Under the pieces are notes generated by a model that worked only from the letters and a program-made list of their open reading frames with translations, ran no database searches and had not been told where the DNA came from. Shown here piece by piece: positions 1-12,297 of a DNA stretch of 64,000 nucleotides. Numbering within the stretch: the first letter of the stretch is position 1; each line of letters begins with the position of its first letter. A program made the translations under genes and the position numbers. The stretch comes from DATAEE01 sp963725145 (lineage in GTDB: Bacteria > Acidobacteriota > Vicinamibacteria > Vicinamibacterales > 2-12-FULL-66-21), in contig CAVRXL010000008.1 in assembly GCA_963725145.1 (NCBI GenBank), forward strand, positions 1 to 64,000, given 5' to 3'.

Positions 1-1558
<1,558 letters not shown>

Positions 1559-1651
1559 GAGTATTGGCGCGCAAGTGCCGATAACCTAAGATCGATCTGG
1601 TGACTTCGGCGGGGTTCGCAGCGCTGTCACGTTCTATCTAGTTTTGAGGGA

Positions 1652-1727
<76 letters not shown>

Positions 1728-1731
<4 letters not shown>

Positions 1732-1765
1732 ACCTTCGCTCCTTCGGAGCTTCGGTTGGCAGGCC
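1728..1765 (+). repeat. tRNA-Ile 3' trailer hairpin (copy 1)
   Basis: A perfect nested stem starts inside the tRNA's own CCA. CCAACC (1729-1734) pairs with GGTTGG (1754-1759). A symmetric TTC/TTC internal loop follows, then GCTCC (1738-1742) pairs with GGAGC (1746-1750) around a TTC loop. The flanks ACCAACCTTCGCTC and GAGCTTCGGTTGGCAGGCC recur after tRNA-Ala at 1970-2035. The hairpin probably acts in tRNA 3' processing or is a small tRNA-end-targeted repeat. Its role is inferred. Confidence 0.75.
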
Positions 1766-1897
1766 AGCTGAGAGTGGCAGGCGGATAACCAAGGAGTGAA
1801 CTATTGCGTAGTGCTTAGCGCGAGGTGATTCGGACGGCGGGCCTCAGGTCTTCTTCCTTTCACCGAACGCAACCAATCAGCACAACGTCGTAGACTC

Positions 1898-1973
1898 GGG
1901 GAATTAGCTCAGCTGGGAGAGCGCCTGGTTTGCAACCAGGAGGTCACCGGTTCGAGCCCGGTATTCTCCACCA
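1898..1973 (+). tRNA. tRNA-Ala (anticodon TGC)
   Basis: A 76-nt cloverleaf starts at GGGGAAT and closes with ATTCTCC (one G-U pair), discriminator A and an encoded CCA. The anticodon loop reads TTTGCAA, giving anticodon TGC. The D arm is AGCTCAGCTGGGAGAGC and the T arm is CCGGTTCGAGCCCGG. It is the second spacer tRNA of the rRNA operon. Antisense translation of this gene yields well-known spurious protein calls, which are not genes. Confidence 0.97.
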
Positions 1974-2035
1974 ACCTTCGCTCTTGAGACGCCTGGCCTG
2001 AACGGCCAGGCGAAGCGAGCTTCGGTTGGCAGGCC
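1970..2035 (+). repeat. tRNA-Ala 3' trailer hairpin (copy 2, expanded)
   Basis: This copy has the same outer arms as 1728-1765: CCAACC at 1971-1976 pairs with GGTTGG at 2024-2029, with TTC/TTC internal loops and GCTC/GAGC. The apical loop is replaced by a second perfect stem, CGCCTGGCC (1990-1998) with GGCCAGGCG (2004-2012). The insert preserves the fold, so the structure rather than the sequence appears to be maintained. Confidence 0.75.
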
Positions 2036-2169
2036 GGCCGCGAGGCGAGGCCAAATGAATTCGGCGAGCGAACGGAGCGGGGCGTTGGGGCCCCGCGAGT
2101 GAGCGAGCCAGGGGGTCCGGGGGAAGAGTCCCGAGGCCACCGAAGTTTCCGAGGGACGATTCCCCCGGA

Positions 2170-2181
2170 TGATCTTTGACA
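2170..2181 (+). promoter_or_regulatory. boxA-like antitermination motif before 23S
   Basis: TGATCTTTGACA resembles the rRNA boxA consensus TGCTCTTTAACA, where the NusB-NusE antitermination complex loads. It sits at the outer edge of the 23S processing stem, where spacer boxA elements are usually found. A near copy, TGTTCTTTGACA, precedes the 5S at 5447-5458. Confidence 0.6.
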
Positions 2182-2226
2182 ACTGAATATCCTGCAAACG
2201 GTAGTTTTCCGACCACACACACGCAG
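2178..2226 (+). repeat. 23S processing stem, left arm
   Basis: The 31 nt at 2178-2208, starting GACAACTGAATATCCTGC, are complementary to 5334-5364 with a single G-U position. Pairing continues imperfectly inward through ACGCAG at 2221-2226. The two arms bracket the 23S rRNA and form the long duplex that RNase III normally cuts to release pre-23S. Confidence 0.9.
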
Positions 2227-2310
2227 TGTGCAAAGGAACTGACGCGGGCGGTTCGAGGTTCCAGGTTACTGGAATCCAAGGACTGTTCGCGTAAGTTCAA
2301 AGTTCCTTAT

Positions 2311-5306
<2,996 letters not shown>

Positions 5307-5317
5307 AAGATTTGTTT

Positions 5318-5364
5318 CTGCGTGCTGGTCGCGAAAACTACCGTTTGCAGGGTATTCAGTTGTC
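5318..5364 (+). repeat. 23S processing stem, right arm
   Basis: The segment 5334-5364, ending GGTATTCAGTTGTC, pairs with 2178-2208. The inner part, CTGCGTGCTGGTCGCG, pairs imperfectly with 2209-2226. Together with the left arm it closes the 3-kb loop holding the 23S rRNA. Confidence 0.9.
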
Positions 5365-5372
5365 ACCGGTTT

Positions 5373-5410
5373 CCGGTGAACGCAAGCCGCAAGGCTCGCT
5401 CGTTCACCGG
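5373..5410 (+). other. 23S-5S spacer hairpin
   Basis: CCGGTGAACG (5373-5382) pairs with CGTTCACCGG (5401-5410), enclosing an inner AGCC-GCAA-GGCT stem-loop. There is no U-tract, so it is more likely a structured spacer or processing element than a terminator. Confidence 0.6.
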
Positions 5411-5446
5411 CGGGCGCAGCCGAGCGTATGTCTCGGCTTCGTCTAT

Positions 5447-5458
5447 TGTTCTTTGACA
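5447..5458 (+). promoter_or_regulatory. boxA-like motif before 5S
   Basis: TGTTCTTTGACA differs from the pre-23S boxA-like motif (2170-2181) at one or two positions. It stands about 30 nt before the 5S gene and is followed by a small hairpin, GACGAT...ATCGTC, at 5461-5479. It may be an antitermination site or simply a duplicated leader piece. Confidence 0.5.
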
Positions 5459-5487
5459 TCGACGATGCGCACCATCGTCAATCGGTT

Positions 5488-5607
<120 letters not shown>

Positions 5608-5616
5608 TATCTCAAC

Positions 5617-5653
5617 AAAGCCCGCGTCGTCTCACGACGACGCGGGCTTTTTT
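5617..5653 (+). terminator. rRNA operon terminator
   Basis: A 14-bp GC-rich stem, AAAGCCCGCGTCGT with ACGACGCGGGCTTT, is followed by a T-run (CTTTTTTC). It is a classic Rho-independent terminator 10 nt after the 5S. On the other strand the stem is followed by a weaker T-rich stretch, so it may also stop the convergent gene at 5687-6871. Confidence 0.93.
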
Positions 5654-5686
5654 CATGTACGGCGGAACCAAAACAACGGTCACGCG

Positions 5687-6871
5687 CTAGACGGACATCT
5701 TGTGGTGGCCCCCCGGCATCAGGTCCCAGACGCGCCAGAACTCCTGCAGCTCACGTGGCGTTCCGAGCGAAACCCGGACGTACCTCTCGAACCTGAGGAA
5801 CGGCTGCGCGAGCAGCACGTCGTGCTTCTTGAAATGGGCAACGGTCTCGACAGCTGGACGGCCGGCATCGATCATCACGAAGTTCGTATTCGAATCGAGC
5901 GTTCGCACCATCCTCGCATTGGCCTGATTGAAAAACTCCTGACGGTCGTTGACGTTCCGAATCATGCTCGTTCGCACGTGCTCGGTATCGTCGAGCGCGA
6001 TCGCGGCAGCCCTCGCTGCCAGGACATTGATGCGGTCAGAAAGCCGGAAGGCGGCAAACGAGTTGGCGGTGCTGGTCGCGGCGACGGCGTAACCGATGCG
6101 CAGTCCCGCCAGTCCGTAAATCTTCGAAAAACTGCGCGTGACGATGACACGGCGATCGTTGAGGGGTCGATCGATGAAGGAGGCATGCTCCGCTGACTTC
6201 TCGACGTAGTCGTGGTAGGCCTCGTCGATGACGACGTACGTCGTCTGCGGCAGGCTATCGAGGAACCGGTCCAGATCCCGCCGGGCGGTTAGAGTGCCCG
6301 TCGGATTATTCGGGTTGCAGAGGTAGACCAGCCCAGTCGCTGCATCGCAGCGCGCGAGCATCGCCGTCAGATCATGCGCGTAGTCCTCCCGCAACGGAAC
6401 GGCAACGAGTTCAGCTCCCGCTTGGCGCGCATAGGGACCGATCGACTCGAATGTCGGGAGGGCCGCGACCAGCTTCGTGCGGGACTGCAGAAACGCGTGG
6501 GCCGCCGTCGCGATGATATCGCTGGAGCCGCACCCGAGGATGATCTGCTCTCGCGCAACGCCGTGGAGACTGGCGATCTTCTCGCACAAGGTCGCCAGTT
6601 CCTCTTCTGCAGGCCGGTTGACGTTCACGGCCGAACGCAACGCTGCCGTCACCCTGTCCGACGGGCCATATGCGTTCACGTTCCTGTTCAGCCGAACAGG
6701 CCGCCCGGGGTGCGCCGGCTCGGAGGCCGGCTTCTGAGGGGCCTGCTCCTTGCCGAGCGCCGTATCGACCGAACCTTCAGCGAACGACGGGGCGACCGCC
6801 GTCGCAGCGACACCGGCGCCAATCTGCCGAAGAACCTTCCTCCGAGAAATGGGCATGGGGCGCAGCATCAT
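5687..6871 (-). CDS. Tat-exported HisC-like PLP aminotransferase
   Basis: This 394-residue fold-type I aminotransferase of the histidinol-phosphate aminotransferase family probably transaminates a substrate using PLP and glutamate. The signatures seen are NPNNPTG at 186-192, VIDEAYHDY at 214-222 (Asp216 and Tyr219 as PLP contacts), SFSKIYGLAGLRIGY with the Schiff-base Lys250, and a C-terminal YVRVSLG arginine motif. The N-terminus carries a twin-arginine signal (SRRKVL at 9-14, then a hydrophobic stretch ending in AEG). That predicts folded export and is odd for a biosynthetic enzyme. The start codon overlaps the stop of the upstream oxidase (ATGA), so the two are co-translated. The exact substrate is unknown, and a role in histidine synthesis is doubtful because of the export signal. 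Confidence 0.85.
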   Translation of the reverse strand: MMLRPMPISRRKVLRQIGAGVAATAVAPSFAEGSVDTALGKEQAPQKPASEPAHPGRPVRLNRNVNAYGPSDRVTAALRSAVNVNRPAEEELATLCEKIASLHGVAREQIILGCGSSDIIATAAHAFLQSRTKLVAALPTFESIGPYARQAGAELVAVPLREDYAHDLTAMLARCDAATGLVYLCNPNNPTGTLTARRDLDRFLDSLPQTTYVVIDEAYHDYVEKSAEHASFIDRPLNDRRVIVTRSFSKIYGLAGLRIGYAVAATSTANSFAAFRLSDRINVLAARAAAIALDDTEHVRTSMIRNVNDRQEFFNQANARMVRTLDSNTNFVMIDAGRPAVETVAHFKKHDVLLAQPFLRFERYVRVSLGTPRELQEFWRVWDLMPGGHHKMSV

Positions 6872-9800
6872 GGTTGAATCGGTCTGCCCATGTCGGCCTG
6901 GATTTCGGCGACGCTGAGCGCGCGACTGTAGATACGGACTTCGTCGATGCGGCCGGCGAACACCTCGCCGTAGGCGTCGTAGCCGATCGTCAGCGTGCCG
7001 GTTGATGTCGTCAGGGCACCGCTCTGCGCCTGCGAGGCGACCTGGACGCCGTTGACGAAGATCCGGACGCTCGTGCCGTCGAAGGTCGCGGCCAGATGGG
7101 TCCAGGTGTTGACGGCCAGCACGTTGGGCGCGGCGAGGTTCAGAGTGCCACCCGCGGTGAACGTCCCGCCCCCGACCGGCCGGTTGGTGTCGGAGCCGGC
7201 CATCAGGAAGTACCGCTCGGTGTTCTTGCTGATGACGGACCGCCAGCTGACGACGGTGGAGGTCGGGTAAACCCAGGCCTCGAGCGTCATCCCGCTGGTC
7301 AGGTCGAGCGCGGCGGCATCGGCCACCGTCACCCCTCCGCTGATGCCGCTAAACTGCAGCGCGGCGCCGAACCGCCCTGCCGTGTTCCACGTCGAGCCCG
7401 ACACCACCGTCCCCGTGCGGCCGTTGCCTGAGGCGTCGCTCGCAGTTGTGCCCGTGCCCTCATCGAACCCATACGCGGCGACCAATCCGGTCGGCTGCGG
7501 AGGTGGCGATCCGGTCGTAGCCGACGCCACGTTCGAGTACGGCCCGAGCAGGCCGGCTGCGTCGCTTGCCCGCACGCGATACGAATAGCTCGTGGTGGCA
7601 CTCAAGCCCCCGTCGGTATAGGAAAGACTGATGGGGGTCGCCACCTGCGCGAAGTTGATGCAGCCGGCGCCCTGGCAGCGTTCGACCCGGTAGCCGGTCA
7701 CGCCGACGTTGTCGGTCGCCGCCCCCCAACTCAGCTCAATCTGGACCCCGTTGGGCGTCGCGGTCAGCGTACCAGGCGCGCCCGGCGGCGTGGTGTCGGG
7801 GATAGTCGTGGAGAAGTTGACGGGCGTGGCGTCGGTCCCGAGGATCTTCGAGTGGTCGATCCGGACCAGATATCCACGCAGCACGTGGGGACCCGCTGCG
7901 ACGTTGGTGAATTGATAGGAGCCGTCCAGTGTGAGGTCCATCACCTCCGGCAGGTTGTCGAGCGTGAAGTGCACGTGGTCGACCTCGGTGAGGTCGCCGG
8001 AGGCGGTGTAGCTGACGGCGACCGTCGTGCCACTCACCGACGCGCCCGCCGCTGGCTGGGTGATGGTCAGCCGCGGCCCCGGGTTAACCACGGGCAAGCC
8101 CATGTCGACCTGAATCTCGGCGACGCCGAGCGCGCGACTGTAGATACGGACTTCGTCGATGCGGCCGGCGAACACCTCGCCGTAGGCGTCGTAGCCGATC
8201 GTCAGCGTGCCGGTTGATGTCGTCAGGGCACCGCTCTGCGCCTGCGAGGCGACCTGGACGCCGTTGACGAAGATCCGGACGCTCGTGCCGTCGAAGGTCG
8301 CGGCCAGATGGGTCCACGTGTTCACCGGCAGCACGTTGGGCGCGGAGAGGTTGAGAGTGCCACCCGCGGTGAACGTCCCGCCTCCGACGGGGCGGTTGTT
8401 GTCGGAGCCGGCCATCAGGAAGTACCGCTCGGTGTTCTTGCTGATGACGGTCCGCCAGCCGACGACGGTGGAGGTCGGATACACCCAGGCCTCGAGCGTC
8501 ATCCCGCCGGTCAGGTCGAGCGGAACGGCGTCGGCCACCGTCACGCCTCCGCCGATGCCGTTGAACTGCAGCGCGGCGCCGAACCGCCCTGCCGTGTTCC
8601 ACGTCGAGCCCGCCACCAGCGTGCCTCCATGGTTGTTGCCTGAGGCGTCGGTCACGCTCGTGCCCGTGCCCTCCTCGAAACCATAGGCCGCCACCAACCC
8701 GCCAGACGGGGGAGGTGCTGACCCGGTCGTCGCCGACGCCACGTTCGAGTACGGCCCGAGCAGGCCGGCGGCGTCGTTCGCCCGGACGCGATACGAATAG
8801 CTCGTGGTGGGACTCAGGCCGATGTCGGTGTAGGCGAGGCCAGTGGCCGTCCCGATCAGCGCAAAGGTGCCGCAGCCGGCGCCCTGGCAGCGCTCGATCT
8901 GATAGCCGGTCACGCCGACGTTGTCGGTCGCGGCGCCCCAACTCAACCCAATCTGGGTACCGTTGGCCGTCGCCGTCACGTTGGTCGGCGCCGTGGGCGG
9001 CGTCGTATCGGTGAAAGCACCGACCTTGACCATCGCAGCGATCGAGGGAACTCCGTTCCTGACGAGAAACAGCATGTAATATCCGGGAGGAGCGATGTTG
9101 CCGCTCGGTGGCGCAGTCACGTTCAGCACACCGGCTCCGCGCGTGAAGGCGAGCCCGACAAACCGCTGGTCCATGTCGAAGGCATGGGTCGTTGCGCCGG
9201 GTCGGATCAGCACGACGGAGCTCACGTCGGCCGCCTCCGCCGTCTGAACCTGGAACGTGCCGCCATAGCCGATCGCTTCGGGCGTCACTCCGCTGATCGT
9301 GGGCCGAGCGGCAAGGCTGCCATTCGCATTGAACAAGTAGGCGGGGGAGTAGATCTCCATACGCCGCTCGTACGAACCGCGTTGGGGGTTGCCGCCGAAT
9401 AGCAACACCGTGCCGTCTCGAAGGAGCAGCGAATTGGAGTGGTAGAGACGCGGAAAGCCATTCGCACCGGCGGAAACGAACGTGTTCGCAATCGGATCAT
9501 AGAGGTCGGCATTCAGGCTCGCGGTCCCCGCATCCTCATCCACCCTTGACCCGCCGACTGCCAGCACTTTGCCGCTCGGCAGAATCGTCGCGTTCATCTC
9601 AATCCGGGGCTGAGACATGCTCGGGCCGAACTCCCATGTGGGCGTGGCGGCTGAGAGGTCGATGATCTCGGTTGTCGCCGTGGCCGGGTTGCCGCCGCCC
9701 AGGATCATCACGCGCGGCCTGTATCCATTCGCCGGAGTCAATGGCAGCAGGACCGAGGTGCCGTACGTGCGGTTGCTGCCATGCCTGGTGGTGGCGACCA

Positions 9801-10593
9801 CAGCGGACCACGTTTTCGTCGTAGGGTTGAAGATTCTGGACCCCCGACCCGAGCCGGAATAGAACACCCTGCCGTCGGGCAACAGGTGCATGCGGGGATA
9901 GAGCGGCGGAGTCCAGCCCGCCGGATACTCCAGGCTCCATCCCGAACCGACCGTGTAGATCTCCACCGCGGTGTTCGTTCCGCCGGTCTCTCTCAACCCC
10001 GAAAAGGTCATGACGCTGCCATCGCCCAGGGCGGTGACTGTCGGATACCAGCGCCCGTGCAGCATGTTCTCGATGTCAGTGAACTGATCGGTGGCAGGGT
10101 CGTATACGGCACTCCGTGGCTCACCGAAAAACGGGTCGTACGCCAGATTCCCACCGTTGATGAGAATCCGACCATCTGGCAGCGCCACCATCCCGTTGCA
10201 GAACATGTCCCACGGGAGCGGCTGCCTGACTATCGTGTCGGTCTCCGGGTCCCAGAGGGCAGCCTCGAAGTTCAACTCGGTCGCGACGTTCCCCGAACCC
10301 GCGACGATCAGTACCTTGCCGTTGTTCAGGAGCGCGGCGTGCACCGGGTTGATCGGCATCAGATTCGGGAGCGTTCGCCACTGCCCTTGGACGCTCGGTT
10401 GGGCGAAGAGCGGCCGCGCCCAAAAGGCCGCCAGACCCAGCATCAGCAGGACCTGGAGCCAACCTCTCAGCCTTGGCGTTTCACGCGTCCCGAGCGCCGG
10501 CATTCGCCAGCTCCGGAGTTTCACATCGGAGGAATGGTGCGAGCTCTTCGAGCTCTTCATGAGGGAGCCATGGCCTTTCTCAACTGTGGCCAC
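6868..10593 (-). CDS. secreted copper-radical (galactose oxidase-like) oxidase with FN3 and LamG repeats
   Basis: This 1241-residue exported protein uses a GTG start (an ATG 11 codons later is possible). A hydrophobic signal segment at 44-64 ends in LFAQ. Residues 70-430 form a kelch propeller and 430-527 the DUF1929 cap of galactose and glyoxal oxidases. The radical-copper site is intact by motif: Cys132 in DMFCNG, Tyr183 in RWYPT, Tyr384-His385 in RLYHSN and His470 in ATTHAF, matching Cys228, Tyr272, Tyr495, His496 and His581 of galactose oxidase. The tail is FN3 (533-625), LamG (636-815), an Ig-like segment, then FN3 (937-1029) and LamG (1040-1220), a duplicated pair likely to bind carbohydrate. 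It should oxidise a primary alcohol or aldehyde and release H2O2. It is coupled by ATGA to the aminotransferase. Confidence 0.88.
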   Translation of the reverse strand: MATVEKGHGSLMKSSKSSHHSSDVKLRSWRMPALGTRETPRLRGWLQVLLMLGLAAFWARPLFAQPSVQGQWRTLPNLMPINPVHAALLNNGKVLIVAGSGNVATELNFEAALWDPETDTIVRQPLPWDMFCNGMVALPDGRILINGGNLAYDPFFGEPRSAVYDPATDQFTDIENMLHGRWYPTVTALGDGSVMTFSGLRETGGTNTAVEIYTVGSGWSLEYPAGWTPPLYPRMHLLPDGRVFYSGSGRGSRIFNPTTKTWSAVVATTRHGSNRTYGTSVLLPLTPANGYRPRVMILGGGNPATATTEIIDLSAATPTWEFGPSMSQPRIEMNATILPSGKVLAVGGSRVDEDAGTASLNADLYDPIANTFVSAGANGFPRLYHSNSLLLRDGTVLLFGGNPQRGSYERRMEIYSPAYLFNANGSLAARPTISGVTPEAIGYGGTFQVQTAEAADVSSVVLIRPGATTHAFDMDQRFVGLAFTRGAGVLNVTAPPSGNIAPPGYYMLFLVRNGVPSIAAMVKVGAFTDTTPPTAPTNVTATANGTQIGLSWGAATDNVGVTGYQIERCQGAGCGTFALIGTATGLAYTDIGLSPTTSYSYRVRANDAAGLLGPYSNVASATTGSAPPPSGGLVAAYGFEEGTGTSVTDASGNNHGGTLVAGSTWNTAGRFGAALQFNGIGGGVTVADAVPLDLTGGMTLEAWVYPTSTVVGWRTVISKNTERYFLMAGSDNNRPVGGGTFTAGGTLNLSAPNVLPVNTWTHLAATFDGTSVRIFVNGVQVASQAQSGALTTSTGTLTIGYDAYGEVFAGRIDEVRIYSRALGVAEIQVDMGLPVVNPGPRLTITQPAAGASVSGTTVAVSYTASGDLTEVDHVHFTLDNLPEVMDLTLDGSYQFTNVAAGPHVLRGYLVRIDHSKILGTDATPVNFSTTIPDTTPPGAPGTLTATPNGVQIELSWGAATDNVGVTGYRVERCQGAGCINFAQVATPISLSYTDGGLSATTSYSYRVRASDAAGLLGPYSNVASATTGSPPPQPTGLVAAYGFDEGTGTTASDASGNGRTGTVVSGSTWNTAGRFGAALQFSGISGGVTVADAAALDLTSGMTLEAWVYPTSTVVSWRSVISKNTERYFLMAGSDTNRPVGGGTFTAGGTLNLAAPNVLAVNTWTHLAATFDGTSVRIFVNGVQVASQAQSGALTTSTGTLTIGYDAYGEVFAGRIDEVRIYSRALSVAEIQADMGRPIQP
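6886..7800 (-). repeat. intragenic FN3-LamG duplication, copy 2 (C-terminal)
   Basis: This 915-bp stretch aligns without gaps to 8098-9012 at a constant offset of 1212 bp (404 codons). Bases 6916-7104 are identical to 8128-8316 (189 bp read base by base). The rest is diverged but clearly homologous. It encodes the second FN3-LamG pair of the oxidase. The identical block implies recent duplication or gene conversion. Confidence 0.9.
8098..9012 (-). repeat. intragenic FN3-LamG duplication, copy 1
   Basis: This is the partner of 6886-7800, encoding the first FN3-LamG pair of the copper-radical oxidase. It is in frame at an offset of 1212 bp and includes the identical 189-bp block at 8128-8316. 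It could recombine with its partner to drop or add one FN3-LamG unit. Confidence 0.9.
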
Positions 10594-10757
10594 GCGACCG
10601 ATGGGTCAGAACACGCAGGGCGCCGCGTTCCCTCGTGGACATTGGGGCCAACGGTTCGTGGGAAACGGACGGACCTGCAATCAGTGGACCCTGCGGAAAA
10701 TGGCTAGATTGGCCAAACTTGCACACCGGAGCCCGAAATACTCCGATCGCAGGAAGC

Positions 10758-10859
10758 CTAAAGTCGCGTGGATTGCTGATTGAGGCGCTCGAGGATCGCG
10801 TTCAGCAGCTCGGTCGCCGCCGGCGGGCTGCTGTTCGCGAGGACGACTATTCCCTTTTC
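10758..10859 (-). pseudogene. 3' relic of a serine hydrolase (beta-lactamase family)
   Basis: Read on the minus strand in the frame beside the amidohydrolase stop, this segment gives EKGIVVLANSSPPAATELLN, then AILERLNQQSTRL and a TAG at 10758-10760. The pattern GIVVLANS followed by a short helix is typical of the last strand and C-terminal helix of class C beta-lactamase/serine hydrolase proteins. No start or upstream domain exists, because the frame runs into the amidohydrolase gene. I infer a deletion that joined the tail of a lost hydrolase gene to the amidohydrolase. The assignment rests on a short motif only. Confidence 0.4.
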
Positions 10860-12142
10860 CGCGACAGATCGTCCCGATAGATCTGTCCGTCCTTCATCAC
10901 GAAACCGACCTTCTCCATGACGGTGAGGTCCGCCAGCGGATCGCCGGGGACGGCAATGATGTCGGCCAGCTTGCCGGGCTCGAGCGTGCCGACCCGATCC
11001 GTCCAGCCGAGGATCTCAGCGTTCAGTCTGGTCGCCGAGCTCATTGCGGAGATCGGAGACTCGCCGAGCTTGACGCGCACGAGCAGCTCGCGCGCATTGC
11101 GCCCGTGCGGAATCACCGCCGCGTCGGTCGCGAAGCCGATCGGCAGGCCCCCGGCGAGGGCGCGCCGGAAGCCCGCCTCTTCGATCCCGCGAATCTGGCG
11201 CAGCCGTTCGATCTGCGCGGCTGGCGCCGACCCGGACGCTCCGTCCTCGAGCACCGCCGCGCTCGTGTAGAGCGTCGGGACATAGAACGTCGCGCGCGTG
11301 GCCTTCAGCATCGCGACCGCCTCGTCATCCAGGTACGATCCGTGATCGATCGTTCGCACGCCGGCGCGGATCGCTGCCTTGATGCCGTCGGCGCCGTGCG
11401 CGTGCGCGGCGACCCAACGGCCCCACCGCTTCGCTTCGACGGTCGCCGCCTGGATCTCCTCGTCGGAATACTGCTGCGCGCCGGGCGGAATGCCGCGCGA
11501 GAAGACCGCGCCGGTCGCCAGAATCTTGATGAAGTCGGCGCCGTGCTTGAAGTTCGTCCGCACGGCTTTCGTGACCTCGACCGGGCCGTCGGCGAGATTC
11601 GTGACGGTCGGGACGTCCACGAAGATCGAGAATTGCTTCGCGTCGCCTGCGCCCCCTGTCGAGGACACGTAATTGCCGGCGACGATCAGCCGCGGCCCGG
11701 GCACGGCCCCCTGCTCGATCGCATCCCGCAGGTCGACGTCGACGTACGGCCAGGTGGGTCCCATGTCGCGGCAGGTCGTGAAGCCGGCCATCAGGGTGAC
11801 GCGAGCGTTCCTGGCGCCCCACAGCGCCGCCTGGCTCGGCGTCGTCGTGACGAGCGCCTGCTCCCAGTGGACACCTTCGCGGTCGGTCAGATGCGTATGA
11901 AGATCGATAAGCCCGGGCAGCAGCGTCGTGTCACCGAGATCGATGATCCGCGCGTCGGACGGTGCCTGGACAGCCGCGCCGATCGCGCTGATGCGGTTCT
12001 GCCGCACCAGTACCACGCCGGGCGACACGAGGCGCGCACCGAGGCCGTCGTAGAGACGTGCGGCGCGGATCAGAATCGGCGGCTCCGCTGCAGCTCCGAG
12101 GAAGAGGAGCAGACACGCGAATACAAGAGCGCAGCGCCGCAT
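10847..12142 (-). CDS. exported amidohydrolase (imidazolonepropionase/prolidase-like)
   Basis: This 431-residue metal-dependent hydrolase has an N-terminal signal peptide (MRRCALVFACLLLFLGAAA). TIM-barrel amidohydrolase motifs appear in order: LIDLHTHLTD with the HxH metal pair, FIKILATGA with the probable carboxylated Lys, AAHAHGADGIKAAI, RTIDHGS, and FATDAAVIPHG with the catalytic Asp. Relatives annotated as imidazolonepropionase-like or Xaa-Pro dipeptidase cleave amide bonds in the periplasm, and the substrate here cannot be named. The last residues (DDLSRKRE) run into a serine-hydrolase relic, so the native C-terminus may be altered. A TATAAT lies 14 nt before the start. Confidence 0.85.
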   Translation of the reverse strand: MRRCALVFACLLLFLGAAAEPPILIRAARLYDGLGARLVSPGVVLVRQNRISAIGAAVQAPSDARIIDLGDTTLLPGLIDLHTHLTDREGVHWEQALVTTTPSQAALWGARNARVTLMAGFTTCRDMGPTWPYVDVDLRDAIEQGAVPGPRLIVAGNYVSSTGGAGDAKQFSIFVDVPTVTNLADGPVEVTKAVRTNFKHGADFIKILATGAVFSRGIPPGAQQYSDEEIQAATVEAKRWGRWVAAHAHGADGIKAAIRAGVRTIDHGSYLDDEAVAMLKATRATFYVPTLYTSAAVLEDGASGSAPAAQIERLRQIRGIEEAGFRRALAGGLPIGFATDAAVIPHGRNARELLVRVKLGESPISAMSSATRLNAEILGWTDRVGTLEPGKLADIIAVPGDPLADLTVMEKVGFVMKDGQIYRDDLSRKRE

Positions 12143-12156
12143 TGAGGGGCCGCCGC

Positions 12157-12162
12157 ATTATA
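12157..12162 (-). promoter_or_regulatory. -10 box of the amidohydrolase gene
   Basis: A perfect TATAAT on the minus strand lies 14 nt upstream of the ATG at 12142, inside the palindrome CCGCCGcattataCGGCGG. No convincing -35 hexamer is seen. Confidence 0.5.
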
Positions 12163-12184
12163 CGGCGGAGCTCGTCGGCGCTAC

Positions 12185-12210
12185 GCCTGAGCTAGACGTC
12201 CAGCTCAGGC
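12185..12210. repeat. intergenic palindrome flanked by GCGCTAC
   Basis: GCCTGAGCT (12185-12193) pairs with AGCTCAGGC (12202-12210). GCGCTAC stands on both sides. It belongs to the palindromic intergenic repeats seen also near 23152, 26301, 38525, 40462 and 46714. Confidence 0.6.
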
Positions 12211-12297
12211 TCGCGCTACAGTGCCAAGGCCGCCTAGAACGGTGGCAGCTCTTCCATCCCCGAGGGCGGTCGTTGAAACACCCGGAGGAGGCGCCCA

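Larger units (their letters stand above)
1974..2310 (+). other. tRNA-Ala to 23S spacer
   Basis: This 337-nt internal spacer holds no gene. It contains the rest of the tRNA-Ala trailer hairpin (to 2035), a GC-rich stretch, a boxA-like motif at 2170-2181 and the left arm of the 23S processing stem from 2178. The reading frames across it are fortuitous. Confidence 0.85.

Noticed and set aside
1904..2300. Minus-strand frames across tRNA-Ala encoding RARTGDLLVANQ-like or RIPGSNR-like peptides
   Set aside because: These are antisense translations of the tRNA-Ala gene and its spacer, a well-known source of false protein calls.
5687..6871. Naming the aminotransferase hisC of histidine biosynthesis
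   Set aside because: The Tat signal and coupling to a secreted oxidase argue against a cytoplasmic biosynthetic role, and no his genes are nearby.
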